DNA of 64,000 nucleotides, taken from contig NZ_MBQD01000023.1 in NCBI RefSeq assembly GCF_001693815.1, forward strand, positions 124,001-188,000. Direction: 5' to 3'. Origin of the DNA: Tessaracoccus lapidicaptus (GTDB lineage Bacteria > Actinomycetota > Actinomycetes > Propionibacteriales > Propionibacteriaceae). The notes under the pieces are model-generated. The model worked only from the letters and a program-made list of their open reading frames with translations, had not been told where the DNA came from and did no database searches. Positions 15,599-24,101 of the stretch are shown here, piece by piece. The translations under genes and the position numbers were made by a program. How positions within the stretch are numbered: position 1 is the first letter of the stretch; each line of letters opens with the position of its first letter.

Positions 15599-16901
15599 CG
15601 TCGCCTCCAGTGGCGTCATCGGTGGGCAGTTCGTCCTGGGTCAGGCGCCGGGCGAGCACGGTCCCGATCTGGTGGCGGCGACCGACCGCGCGGTCGGCCA
15701 CCAGTTCGATGTCGCCGACAGTGGTCCGCGCCCCGGGGATGGGCACCACGTTGAGCTGCTTGGCCATGAGCCCGCCGACGGTCTCGACGTCGTCGTCGTC
15801 CAGGTCGACGTCGAACAGCGCGCCCAGCTCGTCGACCGGCAGCCGCGACGAGATCCGGTAGCGCCCCTCCCCCAGGTCCACGACGGCGGGCTGATCCTGG
15901 TCGTACTCGTCGACGATCTCGCCGACGATCTCCTCCAGGATGTCCTCGATGGTCGCGAGGCCGGCGGTGCCGCCGAACTCGTCGACGACCAGCACGAGGT
16001 GGGAGTGGCTGAGCTGCATGTCGCGCAGCAGGTCGCTCACCGGCTTCGAGTCGGGGCAGAACACGGCGGGCCTCATGAGGTCTGCCACGGTCTCCTGGCG
16101 CTCGGCGTCGGGGAAGTCGTAGACCCGCTTGGAGACGTCCTTGAGGTAGACGACGCCGAGGATGTCGTCGAGGTCGGTGCCCACCACGGGGATGCGGGAG
16201 AATCCGGAGCGCAGCGCCAGCGAGAGGAGCTGACGCAGCGTGCGGTCACCGGTCACGTAGACCACGTCCGTGCGTGGGACCATGACCTCTTTGACCAGGG
16301 TGTCGCCGAGCTCGAACACCGAATGGATCATCTTGGACTCCCCGGCCTCGATGAGCTCCTGCTTCTCGGCGATGTCGACCAGGTCACGCAGCTCGGCCTC
16401 GGTGGCGAACGGGCCGTCCGCGTAACCCCGGCCGGGGGTGAGGGCGTTGCCGAGCAGGATCATCAGCTGGGCGATGGGCCCGAAGATCGTGGTGAGCCCC
16501 GACACGAGCGGGCCGAACGCCCGCATCGTGCGCTCCGGGTGCTGGCGCCCGAGGGTGCGCGGCGCGACACCCCAGAGGATGAAGGACACCACCAGCATGG
16601 TCACGATCGTGACGGCCGCGCGCTGCCAGTCCAGGGGGAACTGCGTGAACACGACGAGGCCGGCCAGCACGATGGCGGTGATCTCCAGTGCCATGCGAGC
16701 GAACATGACGGCGTTGATCGAGGGCGCCGGGTCCTCGGCGATGAGCTTGATGCGTTCCGCGCCGCGGACACCCTGGTCCACCATGCGCTCGGCCCTGGCC
16801 CTCGTGGTGACGCCGAGGGCGGTCTCGACGGCGGCGAGGAGAGAGGCGGCGAGCGCGCACGCCAGGGCGATGCTGAGTTCGATCCACTCGGACTGGGTCA
16901 C
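15591..16901 (-). CDS. Hemolysin/CorC-family membrane protein with CBS domains
   Basis: 436 residues. An N-terminal CNNM/DUF21 membrane domain with about three to four helices (residues 8-190) precedes a CBS pair (about 205-325, starting EVMVPRTDVVYV and including SHLVLVVDEFGGTAGL) and a C-terminal CorC_HlyC domain (about 340-425). Relatives are implicated in magnesium or cobalt homeostasis; the hemolysin name is historical. GTG 16901 start. It overlaps era by eight bases in a cluster conserved across actinobacteria. Confidence 0.9.
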   Translation of the reverse strand: MTQSEWIELSIALACALAASLLAAVETALGVTTRARAERMVDQGVRGAERIKLIAEDPAPSINAVMFARMALEITAIVLAGLVVFTQFPLDWQRAAVTIVTMLVVSFILWGVAPRTLGRQHPERTMRAFGPLVSGLTTIFGPIAQLMILLGNALTPGRGYADGPFATEAELRDLVDIAEKQELIEAGESKMIHSVFELGDTLVKEVMVPRTDVVYVTGDRTLRQLLSLALRSGFSRIPVVGTDLDDILGVVYLKDVSKRVYDFPDAERQETVADLMRPAVFCPDSKPVSDLLRDMQLSHSHLVLVVDEFGGTAGLATIEDILEEIVGEIVDEYDQDQPAVVDLGEGRYRISSRLPVDELGALFDVDLDDDDVETVGGLMAKQLNVVPIPGARTTVGDIELVADRAVGRRHQIGTVLARRLTQDELPTDDATGGDDD

Positions 16902-16948
16902 TGGGGGTGTTCAACTCGCTCAAGTCGGGGACGCTGTGGCGGCCGAGT

Positions 16949-18190
16949 CTATCGCAGCGGGGCCGCCGCGAGGCGCCGCCAGAGCACGCCCGCGGCCAGC
17001 ACGGCGACGCCTCCGAGGATCGACTGCCACGGCAGCGTGACGATGAGCAGCAGGCAGAGGGCCAGTCCGATCACCTGCCAGGCCCTGGGGTAGCGACGCT
17101 CGGGCGGTTCCTGCGTGAGGGCCGCCGCGTTGGCCACCGCGTAGTAGAGCAGGACCCCGAAGGACGAGAACCCGATGGCGCCGCGCAGGTCGGCCACGAG
17201 CAGGATGACGGTGAGGGCGGCGGCGAGGGTGAGATCGATGCGGTGCGGCACCCGGGTCCGCGGGTGGGTGTGGTCGAAGAACCGCGGCAGGTCGCCGTTG
17301 CGCGCCATGGCCAGCCACGTCCGCCCGATGCCGGACAGCAGGCCCAGCAGCGCACCACCGACGGCGGCGCCCGCCCCGATGACCAGGACGACGCGGGCGC
17401 CGGGCCGGTCACCGACCAGCAGGGCCAGTGGCGCGCTGGTCGTGGCCAGCCGATCGCTGCCCACGAGCAGCAGCAGGCTCACCGCCACCACGGCGTAGAC
17501 GACGAGCACGACGCTCAACGCCACGACGATGGCGCGGCCGATGGTCCGCCGAGGATCGCGGACCTCCTCCCCCATGGTCGCGACGCGCGCGTAGCCCGCG
17601 AACGCGAAGAACAGCAGGCCTGCCGACTGCAGCACCCCGTACCACCCCGCCGATCCCGCCGGAAGGACCAGCAGCGTCCCCCCGCCCGTGGGCCCCGCCT
17701 GCCACCCGACGATCAGGGCCACCGCGAGCGACAGCAACGCCACCGATCCCAGCACCATCGCCGCTCTGGCGGTGCGGGTGACGCCGAGCAGGTTGATGGC
17801 CACCATCGCCCAGACCGAGGCGATCGCCACGGGCACCCGCCACGCGTCGGGCGCGAGGTAGGCGGCCAGCGTCATGGCCATGGCGGCCACGGACGCCGTC
17901 TTGCCGATGACGAAACTCCACCCGGCGAGGAAGCCGGGCCAGTCCCCCAGCCGCTCGCGTCCGTACAGGTAGGTCCCACCCGCCGAGGGATACTGCGCGG
18001 CGAGCTGGGCCGACGACGTGGCGTTGCACCAGGCCACGAGCGCCGCGAGCGCCAGTCCGATGAGGAGCGCGCCTCCCGCCGCGGCGGCGGCGGGGGCCCA
18101 CACGGCGAACACGCCGGCGCCCACCATGGAGGCGACACCGATGGCGACGGCGTCAGCCAGGCCGAGGCTGCGGCTCAGCTGCGACCGCAC
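16949..18190 (-). CDS. APC-superfamily amino acid permease
   Basis: 413 residues, about 12 transmembrane helices. The start of helix 1 has the APC substrate-site glycine motif (AIGVASMVGAGVF), followed by SAQLAAQYPSAGGTYLYGRERLG, a typical APC helix 2-3 segment. The expected role is amino acid or amine exchange or uptake; substrate unknown. It starts 16 bases inside the ybeY 3' end, so it is translationally coupled. Placement between ybeY and the corC-type gene is unusual, because these two are normally adjacent. Stop is 47 bases before the next start. Confidence 0.85.
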   Translation of the reverse strand: MRSQLSRSLGLADAVAIGVASMVGAGVFAVWAPAAAAAGGALLIGLALAALVAWCNATSSAQLAAQYPSAGGTYLYGRERLGDWPGFLAGWSFVIGKTASVAAMAMTLAAYLAPDAWRVPVAIASVWAMVAINLLGVTRTARAAMVLGSVALLSLAVALIVGWQAGPTGGGTLLVLPAGSAGWYGVLQSAGLLFFAFAGYARVATMGEEVRDPRRTIGRAIVVALSVVLVVYAVVAVSLLLLVGSDRLATTSAPLALLVGDRPGARVVLVIGAGAAVGGALLGLLSGIGRTWLAMARNGDLPRFFDHTHPRTRVPHRIDLTLAAALTVILLVADLRGAIGFSSFGVLLYYAVANAAALTQEPPERRYPRAWQVIGLALCLLLIVTLPWQSILGGVAVLAAGVLWRRLAAAPLR

Positions 18191-18633
18191 ACCTGATCCC
18201 AGGCCGCGATGATGCGGTCGTTGAGGCCGAACATGACGGCCTTCTCGTCCGGCTCGGCGTGATCGTGGCCGAGGAGGTGCAGCAGGCCGTGGATGAGGAG
18301 ATACTCGGCCTCGCCGTCGGCGCTGCGGCCGTTGTCGGCCGCCTGGCGGGCGGTGACCTGGGGGCAGAGCACGATGTCGCCCAGCAGCCCCAGCGGCGGC
18401 TCCTCGTCCTCCGCGGGTTCGCGGAGCTCGTCCATGGGGAAGCTCATCACGTCGGTCGGGCCCGGGAGGTCCATGAACCGTTCGTGGTACTCGGCCATCG
18501 TCTCCTCGTCGACCAGCACGATCGACAGGTCCGCCTGGGGATGGATGCGCAGCTTGTCCAGAGCGAACCTCGCGAGTTCGACGAGGCCCAGCTCGTCGGC
18601 CTCCATGCCTGACTCGTTGTTGATGTCGATCAC
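18175..18633 (-). CDS. ybeY: Endoribonuclease YbeY (rRNA maturation factor)
   Basis: 152 residues. Metal-dependent RNase needed for 16S rRNA 3' end processing and ribosome quality control. The zinc-binding motif HGLLHLLGHDH near residue 117 supplies the three histidines of the family H3xH5xH pattern, followed by EPDE. The central SFPMDE motif and the LLGDIVLCP strand are also typical. GTG 18633 overlaps the phoH stop as GTGA. Length is normal. Confidence 0.94.
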   Translation of the reverse strand: MIDINNESGMEADELGLVELARFALDKLRIHPQADLSIVLVDEETMAEYHERFMDLPGPTDVMSFPMDELREPAEDEEPPLGLLGDIVLCPQVTARQAADNGRSADGEAEYLLIHGLLHLLGHDHAEPDEKAVMFGLNDRIIAAWDQVCGRS

Positions 18634-19628
18634 TGGCGGCGTCCCTTGCGCTCTGAGGTGAGGCTCTCGAACTGATCGTAGGCCGCGACGATGCGCCCCA
18701 CCAGGCGGTGCCGGACGACGTCGCGGCTCGTCAGCGTGCAGAACTCGATGTCGTCGATGCCGTCGAGGATGTCCATGACGCCCCTGAGCCCGCTCTTGAC
18801 GCCACCGGGCAGGTCGACCTGCGTGATGTCGCCGGTCACGACGACCTTCGACCCGAAGCCCAGGCGGGTGAGGAACATCTTCATCTGCTCCATCGAGGTG
18901 TTCTGCGCCTCGTCGAGGATGATGAACGCGTCGTTGAGGGTGCGGCCGCGCATGTACGCCAGCGGGGCCACCTCGACGGTCCCGGAGGTGAGCAGCTTCG
19001 GCACCGAGTCCGCGTCGACCATGTCGTGCAGGGCGTCGTACAGCGGCCTGAGATACGGGTCGATCTTGTCGTTGAGGGTGCCCGGCAGGTAGCCCAGCCG
19101 TTCCCCGGCCTCGATGGCCGGCCGGGTGAGGATGATGCGGCTGACCTCCTTGGCCTGGAGCGCCTGGACGGCCTTGGCCATCGCGAGATAGGTCTTGCCC
19201 GTGCCCGCCGGGCCGATGCCGAACACGATGGTGTGCCGGTCGATGGCGTCGACGTAGCGCTTCTGGTTGAGCGTCTTGGGCCGGACGGTCTTGCCGCGCG
19301 ACGACACGATGTTTTGGGTGAGGATCTCCGACGGCGTGGCGTGCGGGTCGTCGGCGAGCTGGATGACGCGCTCCACGGTCTCTCCGGTCAGGCCCTGGCC
19401 GGTGCGCAGGATGGTGATGAGCTCGGTGAGGACCTCCGTGGCTTTCGCCACCTCTGCGGAGGGGCCAGAGAGCGTGACCTGACCGCCGCGGACATGCAAG
19501 TCGGCGTCGAGCTTGTCTTCAAGGATGCGGAGGAAGTCGTCGCGGGGGCCCAGCAGGTTGACCATGTCGATCGAGGCCGGCACCGAGACGGTGCGCGTCG
19601 CGTGCTGCTCCGGGTGGTTCGTGTTCAG
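18630..19628 (-). CDS. phoH: PhoH family ATPase, probable CTG start
   Basis: 332 residues if begun at CTG 19628. An N-terminal KH-like region (about 20-90) precedes the PhoH P-loop ATPase with GPAGTGKTYLA (Walker A) and AFIILDEAQN (Walker B). PhoH/PhoL proteins are linked to RNA metabolism. No ATG or TTG is available upstream in frame. GTG 19583 lacks a Shine-Dalgarno and would cut the usual N-terminus, whereas CTG 19628 has AGAAGGA seven bases upstream and gives the natural-looking start MNTNHPEQ. It is first in the phoH-ybeY-permease-corC-era run. Confidence 0.9.
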   Translation of the reverse strand: MNTNHPEQHATRTVSVPASIDMVNLLGPRDDFLRILEDKLDADLHVRGGQVTLSGPSAEVAKATEVLTELITILRTGQGLTGETVERVIQLADDPHATPSEILTQNIVSSRGKTVRPKTLNQKRYVDAIDRHTIVFGIGPAGTGKTYLAMAKAVQALQAKEVSRIILTRPAIEAGERLGYLPGTLNDKIDPYLRPLYDALHDMVDADSVPKLLTSGTVEVAPLAYMRGRTLNDAFIILDEAQNTSMEQMKMFLTRLGFGSKVVVTGDITQVDLPGGVKSGLRGVMDILDGIDDIEFCTLTSRDVVRHRLVGRIVAAYDQFESLTSERKGRRQ

Positions 19629-19649
19629 GGTGTGATCCTTCTGTGGTGC

Positions 19650-19668
19650 GGCGGCGCCCTCCGCCGCC
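19650..19668 (-). terminator. Short GC hairpin upstream of phoH
   Basis: GGCGGCG (19650-19656) and CGCCGCC (19662-19668) pair around a CCCTC loop, just after the DUF5709-type gene and before the phoH ribosome binding site. There is no U-tract. It could be a weak terminator or processing stem between the two genes; in such GC-rich DNA chance is possible. Confidence 0.3.
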
Positions 19669-19699
19669 GGCCGCCCAGTCTAGGCGCGTCGCGGGAGCG

Positions 19700-20137
19700 T
19701 CAGCTCTCCAGGACGGCCAGGTCCTCCTCGTCGTCCTCGGAGATGATGTGCATCGCGGCCTCTTCCGCGCTCGCAGCACCCCCGCCGTAGCCGACGTCCA
19801 CCCCGAGGGTGTGCTCCACGCCGCCGCTGCCCTGCACCGCCATCAGTCGGCCGGCGCGGGCGGCGCCCACCTGGCGAGGCTCATGGCCGGGGTTCCACTC
19901 GACGTCGTCGGCCGCCGGTTCGGCTTCCTCCTGGGCGATGCGCATCTCCAGCGTCTCGCCCTGGCGCATCTCGGCGACCGTGTTGCCGAAGCCCTGCGCC
20001 GGCGACCACTTCTCGGGGGTCACGTACCCCTCGTCGAGCACGTCGTCGACGCCACGGTCGATCAGTGAATCGCCGGGTTGCAACTGGTCGAGCTGCTCCG
20101 ACTCGTCCGGCACATACTCAACTGCGCTGTCGTCCAT
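19700..20137 (-). CDS. Small acidic DUF5709-like protein
   Basis: 145 residues, strongly acidic, no signal peptide or membrane segment. It contains PGDSLIDRGVDDVLDEGYVTPEKW followed by GFGNTVAEMRQGETLEMRIAQEE, which I recognise as the actinobacterial DUF5709 pattern, and ends in the acidic tail SEDDEEDLAVLES. Function unknown; relatives have been noted among stress-induced actinobacterial proteins, but that is memory and not shown here. Start ATG 20137 lacks a clear Shine-Dalgarno. It lies upstream of phoH and is divergent from the queuosine-precursor transporter. Confidence 0.75.
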   Translation of the reverse strand: MDDSAVEYVPDESEQLDQLQPGDSLIDRGVDDVLDEGYVTPEKWSPAQGFGNTVAEMRQGETLEMRIAQEEAEPAADDVEWNPGHEPRQVGAARAGRLMAVQGSGGVEHTLGVDVGYGGGAASAEEAAMHIISEDDEEDLAVLES

Positions 20138-20242
20138 GCATGAATCTTGCCACCGTCCCGGCCTTGTCGCGTGCTTACTCGCAGGCTCCCGCGGAACTGC
20201 CCAGCGCTGAGCGAGCCGTCCATGGACCCCGGATTGGCGGCG

Positions 20243-20255
20243 TACAATGCCGCGG
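20243..20255 (+). promoter_or_regulatory. -10 element of a leaderless promoter
   Basis: TACAAT (20243-20248) is a near-perfect -10. Six bases follow and then GTG at 20255, so the transcript should begin on the start codon. No good -35 is visible 16-18 bases upstream. This fixes the start of the transporter gene. Confidence 0.55.
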
Positions 20256-20983
20256 TGCACCCCACCAGCTCCGGCCCCGTGACCACACCGCGTCCGTCCT
20301 TCGCCGACCGTCCGCAGGGCGTGTTCGACGTCGTCGTCGCCCTGTTCTGCGCTCTCCTGCTCATCAGCAACGTGTCGGCGGTCAAGCTGATCCAGTTCGG
20401 GCCCGACTGGACCCCCCTGGGGATCCCGGTGCTGCCGATCATCACCGACGGCGGCGCGTTCCTGTTCCCGCTGACCTATGTGCTGGGCGACGTGCTGGCG
20501 GAGGTCTACGGGTTGAAGGGTGCGCGGCGCGCCATCCTCCTCGGATTCGCCGTGTCGATCCTCGCGTCGGTGACCTTCCTCGCCGTGGGCGCGGCGCCCG
20601 CCGCCGCCGACTGGCCGAACCAGGGCGCCTTCGACGCCATCCTGGGCTTCGTGCCGCGGATCGTGATCGCCAGCCTGCTCGGCTACGTCGCGGGCCAGTT
20701 CCTCAACGCCTGGGTCCTGGTCAAGCTCAAGGCCCGCAGCAGTGAGGGCTCCCTGTGGGCACGCCTCCTGGGCTCCACCGTCGTGGGTGAGGCGGCGGAC
20801 ACCACCATCTTCTGCGTGGTGGCCTTCGCCGGCGTCATCACGGGCGGCACGCTGCTCAACTACATCGTGGTGGGCTATGTGTACAAGGTGCTGGTCGAGG
20901 CGCTCTTCCTGCCCGTCACGTACCGCATCATCGCACTGGTGAAGCGCCACGAACCGAGCTACGCGCCGGCGCCCCTGCGGTAG
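20255..20983 (+). CDS. yhhQ: Queuosine precursor transporter (YhhQ/VUT family)
   Basis: 242 residues, six predicted transmembrane helices. The family motifs are clear: LLISNVSAVKLIQFG in helix 1, PLTYVLGDVLAEVYG, and the C-terminal GEAADTTIFCVVAF with YVYKVLVEALFLPVTY. YhhQ imports 7-deazaguanine precursors of queuosine. It converges on tgt, which inserts such bases into tRNA, and the two 3' ends overlap by 25 bases, supporting a joint salvage role. Start GTG 20255 is set by the -10 immediately upstream; upstream ATG 20222 would lie within the promoter. Confidence 0.9.
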   Translation: MHPTSSGPVTTPRPSFADRPQGVFDVVVALFCALLLISNVSAVKLIQFGPDWTPLGIPVLPIITDGGAFLFPLTYVLGDVLAEVYGLKGARRAILLGFAVSILASVTFLAVGAAPAAADWPNQGAFDAILGFVPRIVIASLLGYVAGQFLNAWVLVKLKARSSEGSLWARLLGSTVVGEAADTTIFCVVAFAGVITGGTLLNYIVVGYVYKVLVEALFLPVTYRIIALVKRHEPSYAPAPLR

Positions 20984-22194
20984 AACCTGCCCAGGAACTC
21001 GTCGCGGAAGGCGTAGAAGTCCCCCGACTTCAGGGACGCGCGGATCTGGTCGACGAGGCGCACCGTGAACCGCTCGTTGTGGATGGTCGCCAGCGTCGAC
21101 GACAGCATCTCCTTCGCCTTGAACAGGTGGTGGAGGTAGGCGCGGGTGTAGTGCGTGCAGGTGTAGCAGTCGCACCCCTCCTCCAGGGGGATGAAGGAGC
21201 GCCGGTGCCGCGCGGTGTTGACGTTGTAGCGGCCGTCCGCGGTGTAGATCGCGGCGTTGCGGGCGACCCGCGACGGGTTGACGCAGTCGAAGGTGTCGGC
21301 GCCCGCCTCGACCGCGGCGAAGAGGTCGTCGGGCTCGGAGATGCCGAGCAGGTGTCGCGGCTTGCGCTCGGGCAGTTCGTCGACCATCCAGGAGATGATC
21401 GTGCCGAGGTTCTCCTTCTCCAGCGCCCCGCCCAGCCCGAAGCCGTCGAAGGTCCGGCCGTCGACCTCGAGCTCGGCCAGGCCCCGGGCGGCCCCGCGGC
21501 GCAGGTCCTCGTACTGGGCGCCCTGGATGACCCCGAACAGGGCCTGATAGGGCCGGCCGCCGCGCTCACGCGTGAGGCACTGGTGCTCGGCCAGGCATCG
21601 CTCGGCCCACCGGTGGGTGCGTTCGACGGACGCCTCCTGGTAGGCGCGGGTGTTCATGAGCGTGGTGAGTTCGTCGAAGGCGAAGATGATGTCGGCGCCC
21701 AGCTCATGCTGGATCCGCATGGAGACCTCGGGCGTGAAGCGGTGCGACGTCCCGTCCAGGTGGGAGCGGAACGTGACGCCGTCGTCGTCGACGTGGGCCA
21801 TGCGGGTCTTGCCGTCGGCGATGACGTCGTCGTCGGCCAGGCCGGCGGTGTCCATCGCGAGGACCTTCTTGAACCCGGCGCCGAGGCTCATGACCTGGAA
21901 GCCGCCGGAATCGGTCACCGTGGGGCCGGGCCAGTTCATGAAACGGCCGAGGCCACCCGCCTGGTCGACGAGGTCCGAGCCCGGCTGGAGGTAGAGGTGG
22001 TAGGCGTTGGCGAGCACCGCCTGCGCCCCGAGGTCGGCGACGGCCTCCGGCAGCACCGCCTTCACGGTCGCCTTGGTGCCGACCACGATGAAGGCCGGGG
22101 TCTCGATGTCGCCGTGCGGGGTGTGGATGACGCCGACCCGGCCCCGGGCGTCGTCGAGACGGTGCGTGACGTCGAAGGAGAAGCCGGCGGTCAC
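20959..22194 (-). CDS. tgt: tRNA-guanine transglycosylase
   Basis: 411 residues. It exchanges guanine 34 of GUN-anticodon tRNAs for a 7-deazaguanine. Catalytic and substrate motifs are TDSGGFQVMSLG, FGVIQGA and DTFDCVNPSRVARN, which carries the nucleophilic Asp; the zinc site is CDCYTCTHYTRAYLHHL. The substrate loop usually read as GGLAVGE in enterobacterial enzymes is GGALEKE here, and CVMPTR is CVNPSR, so base preference (queuine, preQ0 or preQ1) may differ. GTG 22194 overlaps the rsmE stop as GTGA. No queuosine biosynthesis genes are in the window, consistent with salvage. Confidence 0.93.
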   Translation of the reverse strand: MTAGFSFDVTHRLDDARGRVGVIHTPHGDIETPAFIVVGTKATVKAVLPEAVADLGAQAVLANAYHLYLQPGSDLVDQAGGLGRFMNWPGPTVTDSGGFQVMSLGAGFKKVLAMDTAGLADDDVIADGKTRMAHVDDDGVTFRSHLDGTSHRFTPEVSMRIQHELGADIIFAFDELTTLMNTRAYQEASVERTHRWAERCLAEHQCLTRERGGRPYQALFGVIQGAQYEDLRRGAARGLAELEVDGRTFDGFGLGGALEKENLGTIISWMVDELPERKPRHLLGISEPDDLFAAVEAGADTFDCVNPSRVARNAAIYTADGRYNVNTARHRRSFIPLEEGCDCYTCTHYTRAYLHHLFKAKEMLSSTLATIHNERFTVRLVDQIRASLKSGDFYAFRDEFLGRFYRRGAGA

Positions 22195-22925
22195 GGGCGT
22201 CTTGCCAGCACGTCCAGCTGGCCGAGCGCGACGGCCGCGGCGGTGGACGTGCGCAGCACGCCGTCGCTGATGGCCACCGGGACGGCGCCGGCCTCGACGA
22301 ACCGGTCCAGTTCCTCGGGCGCGATGCCGCCCTCCGGTCCGACGATCACCAGGCCCGTGCCCTCCTCGGGGAGGTCGATGTCGGCGATGTGCTGGGGCGC
22401 GTCCTCGTGCAGCACCAGGGCGACGTCGACCGCCGCGATCGCGTCGGCCACGTCGGCGGTGCTGACCGCCACGACGTCCGGGACGAGGAACCGGCGAGAC
22501 TGCTTGGCCGCCTCCCGCGCCGTCGCCCGCCACTTATCCAGGGCCTTGTCGCCCCGCTCCCCCTGCCAGCGCACGATGGACCGTGCGGCCTGCCAGGCCA
22601 GGATCTCCCGGGCACCGAGCTCGGTGGCCATCTGGACCGCCAGCTCGCTCCGGTCGCCCTTGGCCAGCGCCTGCACGACGCCCCATCCGATCGACGGGGT
22701 GGCGGCGGGGATGACGTCGAGGACGCGGGCGGCGAGTTCGCGCCGTTCGGCGGAGATCACCTCGGCGCGCACGCCGACGCCGTCTCCGTTGGCCAGCAGG
22801 ACCGTCTCGCCGGGCACGATGCGCTTGACCGAGACCGCGTGGTGGGCCTCCTCGCCGGTGACCGTCACCAGATCACCGGGGCCGACGGCGGCGTCGAAGC
22901 GTGCGAAGAACAGCGGGTCAGTCAC
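22191..22925 (-). CDS. rsmE: 16S rRNA (uracil-1498-N3)-methyltransferase
   Basis: 244 residues. SPOUT-family methyltransferase modifying U1498 of 16S rRNA in the decoding region. An N-terminal PUA-like domain (about 1-70) is followed by the knotted SAM-binding domain with [13 protein letters not shown] and [17 protein letters not shown] 22925 overlaps the dnaJ stop as GTGA and is preferred to GTG 22934 (three codons longer). It lies in the heat-shock run hrcA-dnaJ-rsmE-tgt. Confidence 0.92.
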   Translation of the reverse strand: MTDPLFFARFDAAVGPGDLVTVTGEEAHHAVSVKRIVPGETVLLANGDGVGVRAEVISAERRELAARVLDVIPAATPSIGWGVVQALAKGDRSELAVQMATELGAREILAWQAARSIVRWQGERGDKALDKWRATAREAAKQSRRFLVPDVVAVSTADVADAIAAVDVALVLHEDAPQHIADIDLPEEGTGLVIVGPEGGIAPEELDRFVEAGAVPVAISDGVLRTSTAAAVALGQLDVLARRP

Positions 22926-24085
22926 GAGAACCACTCGGAGAGCTTGCCGAATACGCCCTTGTGGCCCTGGGCGGCGACGCCCTCCGGCGCGGACTCATCC
23001 CGGGCCTCGGCGAGTTCCCGCAACAGCTCGCGCTGCCGGTCGTCGAGCTTGGTGGGCGTCTGGACCAGCAGCGTCACGCCGAGGTCGCCCCGGCCGCCGC
23101 CGCGGAGGCGGGGCACGCCGCGGCCCTTGAGCGGGATGCGGGTGCCCGACTGCGTGCCGGCCGGGACCTCGACGGCGACCTTGCGATCCTCCAGGTCGGA
23201 TCCCTCCCACTCGGCCTCGAGCGTGGCAACGTCGATGCTGGTGCCCAGTGCCGCCGCGGTCATCGGGACCTTGACCACCACCTCGAGGTTGTCCCCCTCG
23301 CGGCGGAAGGTCTCGTGGGCCTCGACGGCGAGCTCGACGTACAGGTCGCCCGCCGGACCGCCGCCCGGGCCGACCTCCCCCTGGCCCTCCAGATGGATCC
23401 GGATGCCGGTGCTGACGCCCGCCGGGATGCGCACCTGCAGCGTGCGGGTGGTGCGGACCCGCCCCTCACCCGAGCACTCGCCACATGGCCGCGGGATGAT
23501 CGTGCCGTAGCCGCGGCAGGTGGGGCAGGCCTGGGACGTGCGGATGTCGCCGAGGAAGCTGCGCTGGATCTGCGTCACCTCGCCGGAGCCCTGACAGGTG
23601 GTGCAGGTCACCGGTTCGGAGCCGGGCTCCCCGCCGTGGCCGGAGCACTTGGGGCACACCACCGCGGTGTCGACCTTCACCGGCTTGGTGGTGCCGAAGA
23701 CCGCCTCGTGGAGCTTGAGGGAGACCCGCACGAGGGCGTCCTGGCCCTGACGGACGCGCGAACGGGGCCCGCGGGTGCCCGCGGCCCCGAACATGGCGTC
23801 GACGAGGTTGGAGAAGTCGAACCCGCCCGCGAAACCGCCGCCGAAACCCGAGAAGCCGGCACCCGCCGAGGACATGGGGTCCCCGCCGCGGTCGAAGACG
23901 GCGCGCTTGTTGGGGTCGCTGAGGACCTCGTACGCCTCGTTGAGTTCCTTGAACTTCTCCGCGGCGTCGGCCTCCTGGGCGACGTCGGGGTGCACCTTCA
24001 TGGCCCGCCGGCGGTACGCCTTCTTGATGGCCTCCGGGGAGGCGTCGCGGTCGACGCCGAGGATTGCGTAGTAGTCCTTGCTCAT
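22922..24085 (-). CDS. dnaJ: Molecular chaperone DnaJ
   Basis: 387 residues. Hsp40 co-chaperone stimulating DnaK ATPase. J domain at 1-66 with HPD at residues 32-34, a Gly/Phe region ([15 protein letters not shown]), four CxxCxGxG-type zinc repeats (from CPKCSGHG to CGECSGEG), and a C-terminal substrate-binding and dimerisation region. It is 16 bases downstream of hrcA and should be controlled from the CIRCE promoter. Most actinobacteria have a second DnaJ next to dnaK; this is the hrcA-linked copy, often called dnaJ2. Confidence 0.94.
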   Translation of the reverse strand: MSKDYYAILGVDRDASPEAIKKAYRRRAMKVHPDVAQEADAAEKFKELNEAYEVLSDPNKRAVFDRGGDPMSSAGAGFSGFGGGFAGGFDFSNLVDAMFGAAGTRGPRSRVRQGQDALVRVSLKLHEAVFGTTKPVKVDTAVVCPKCSGHGGEPGSEPVTCTTCQGSGEVTQIQRSFLGDIRTSQACPTCRGYGTIIPRPCGECSGEGRVRTTRTLQVRIPAGVSTGIRIHLEGQGEVGPGGGPAGDLYVELAVEAHETFRREGDNLEVVVKVPMTAAALGTSIDVATLEAEWEGSDLEDRKVAVEVPAGTQSGTRIPLKGRGVPRLRGGGRGDLGVTLLVQTPTKLDDRQRELLRELAEARDESAPEGVAAQGHKGVFGKLSEWFS

Positions 24086-24101
24086 GGGTTCTTTCTGTCG
24101 A

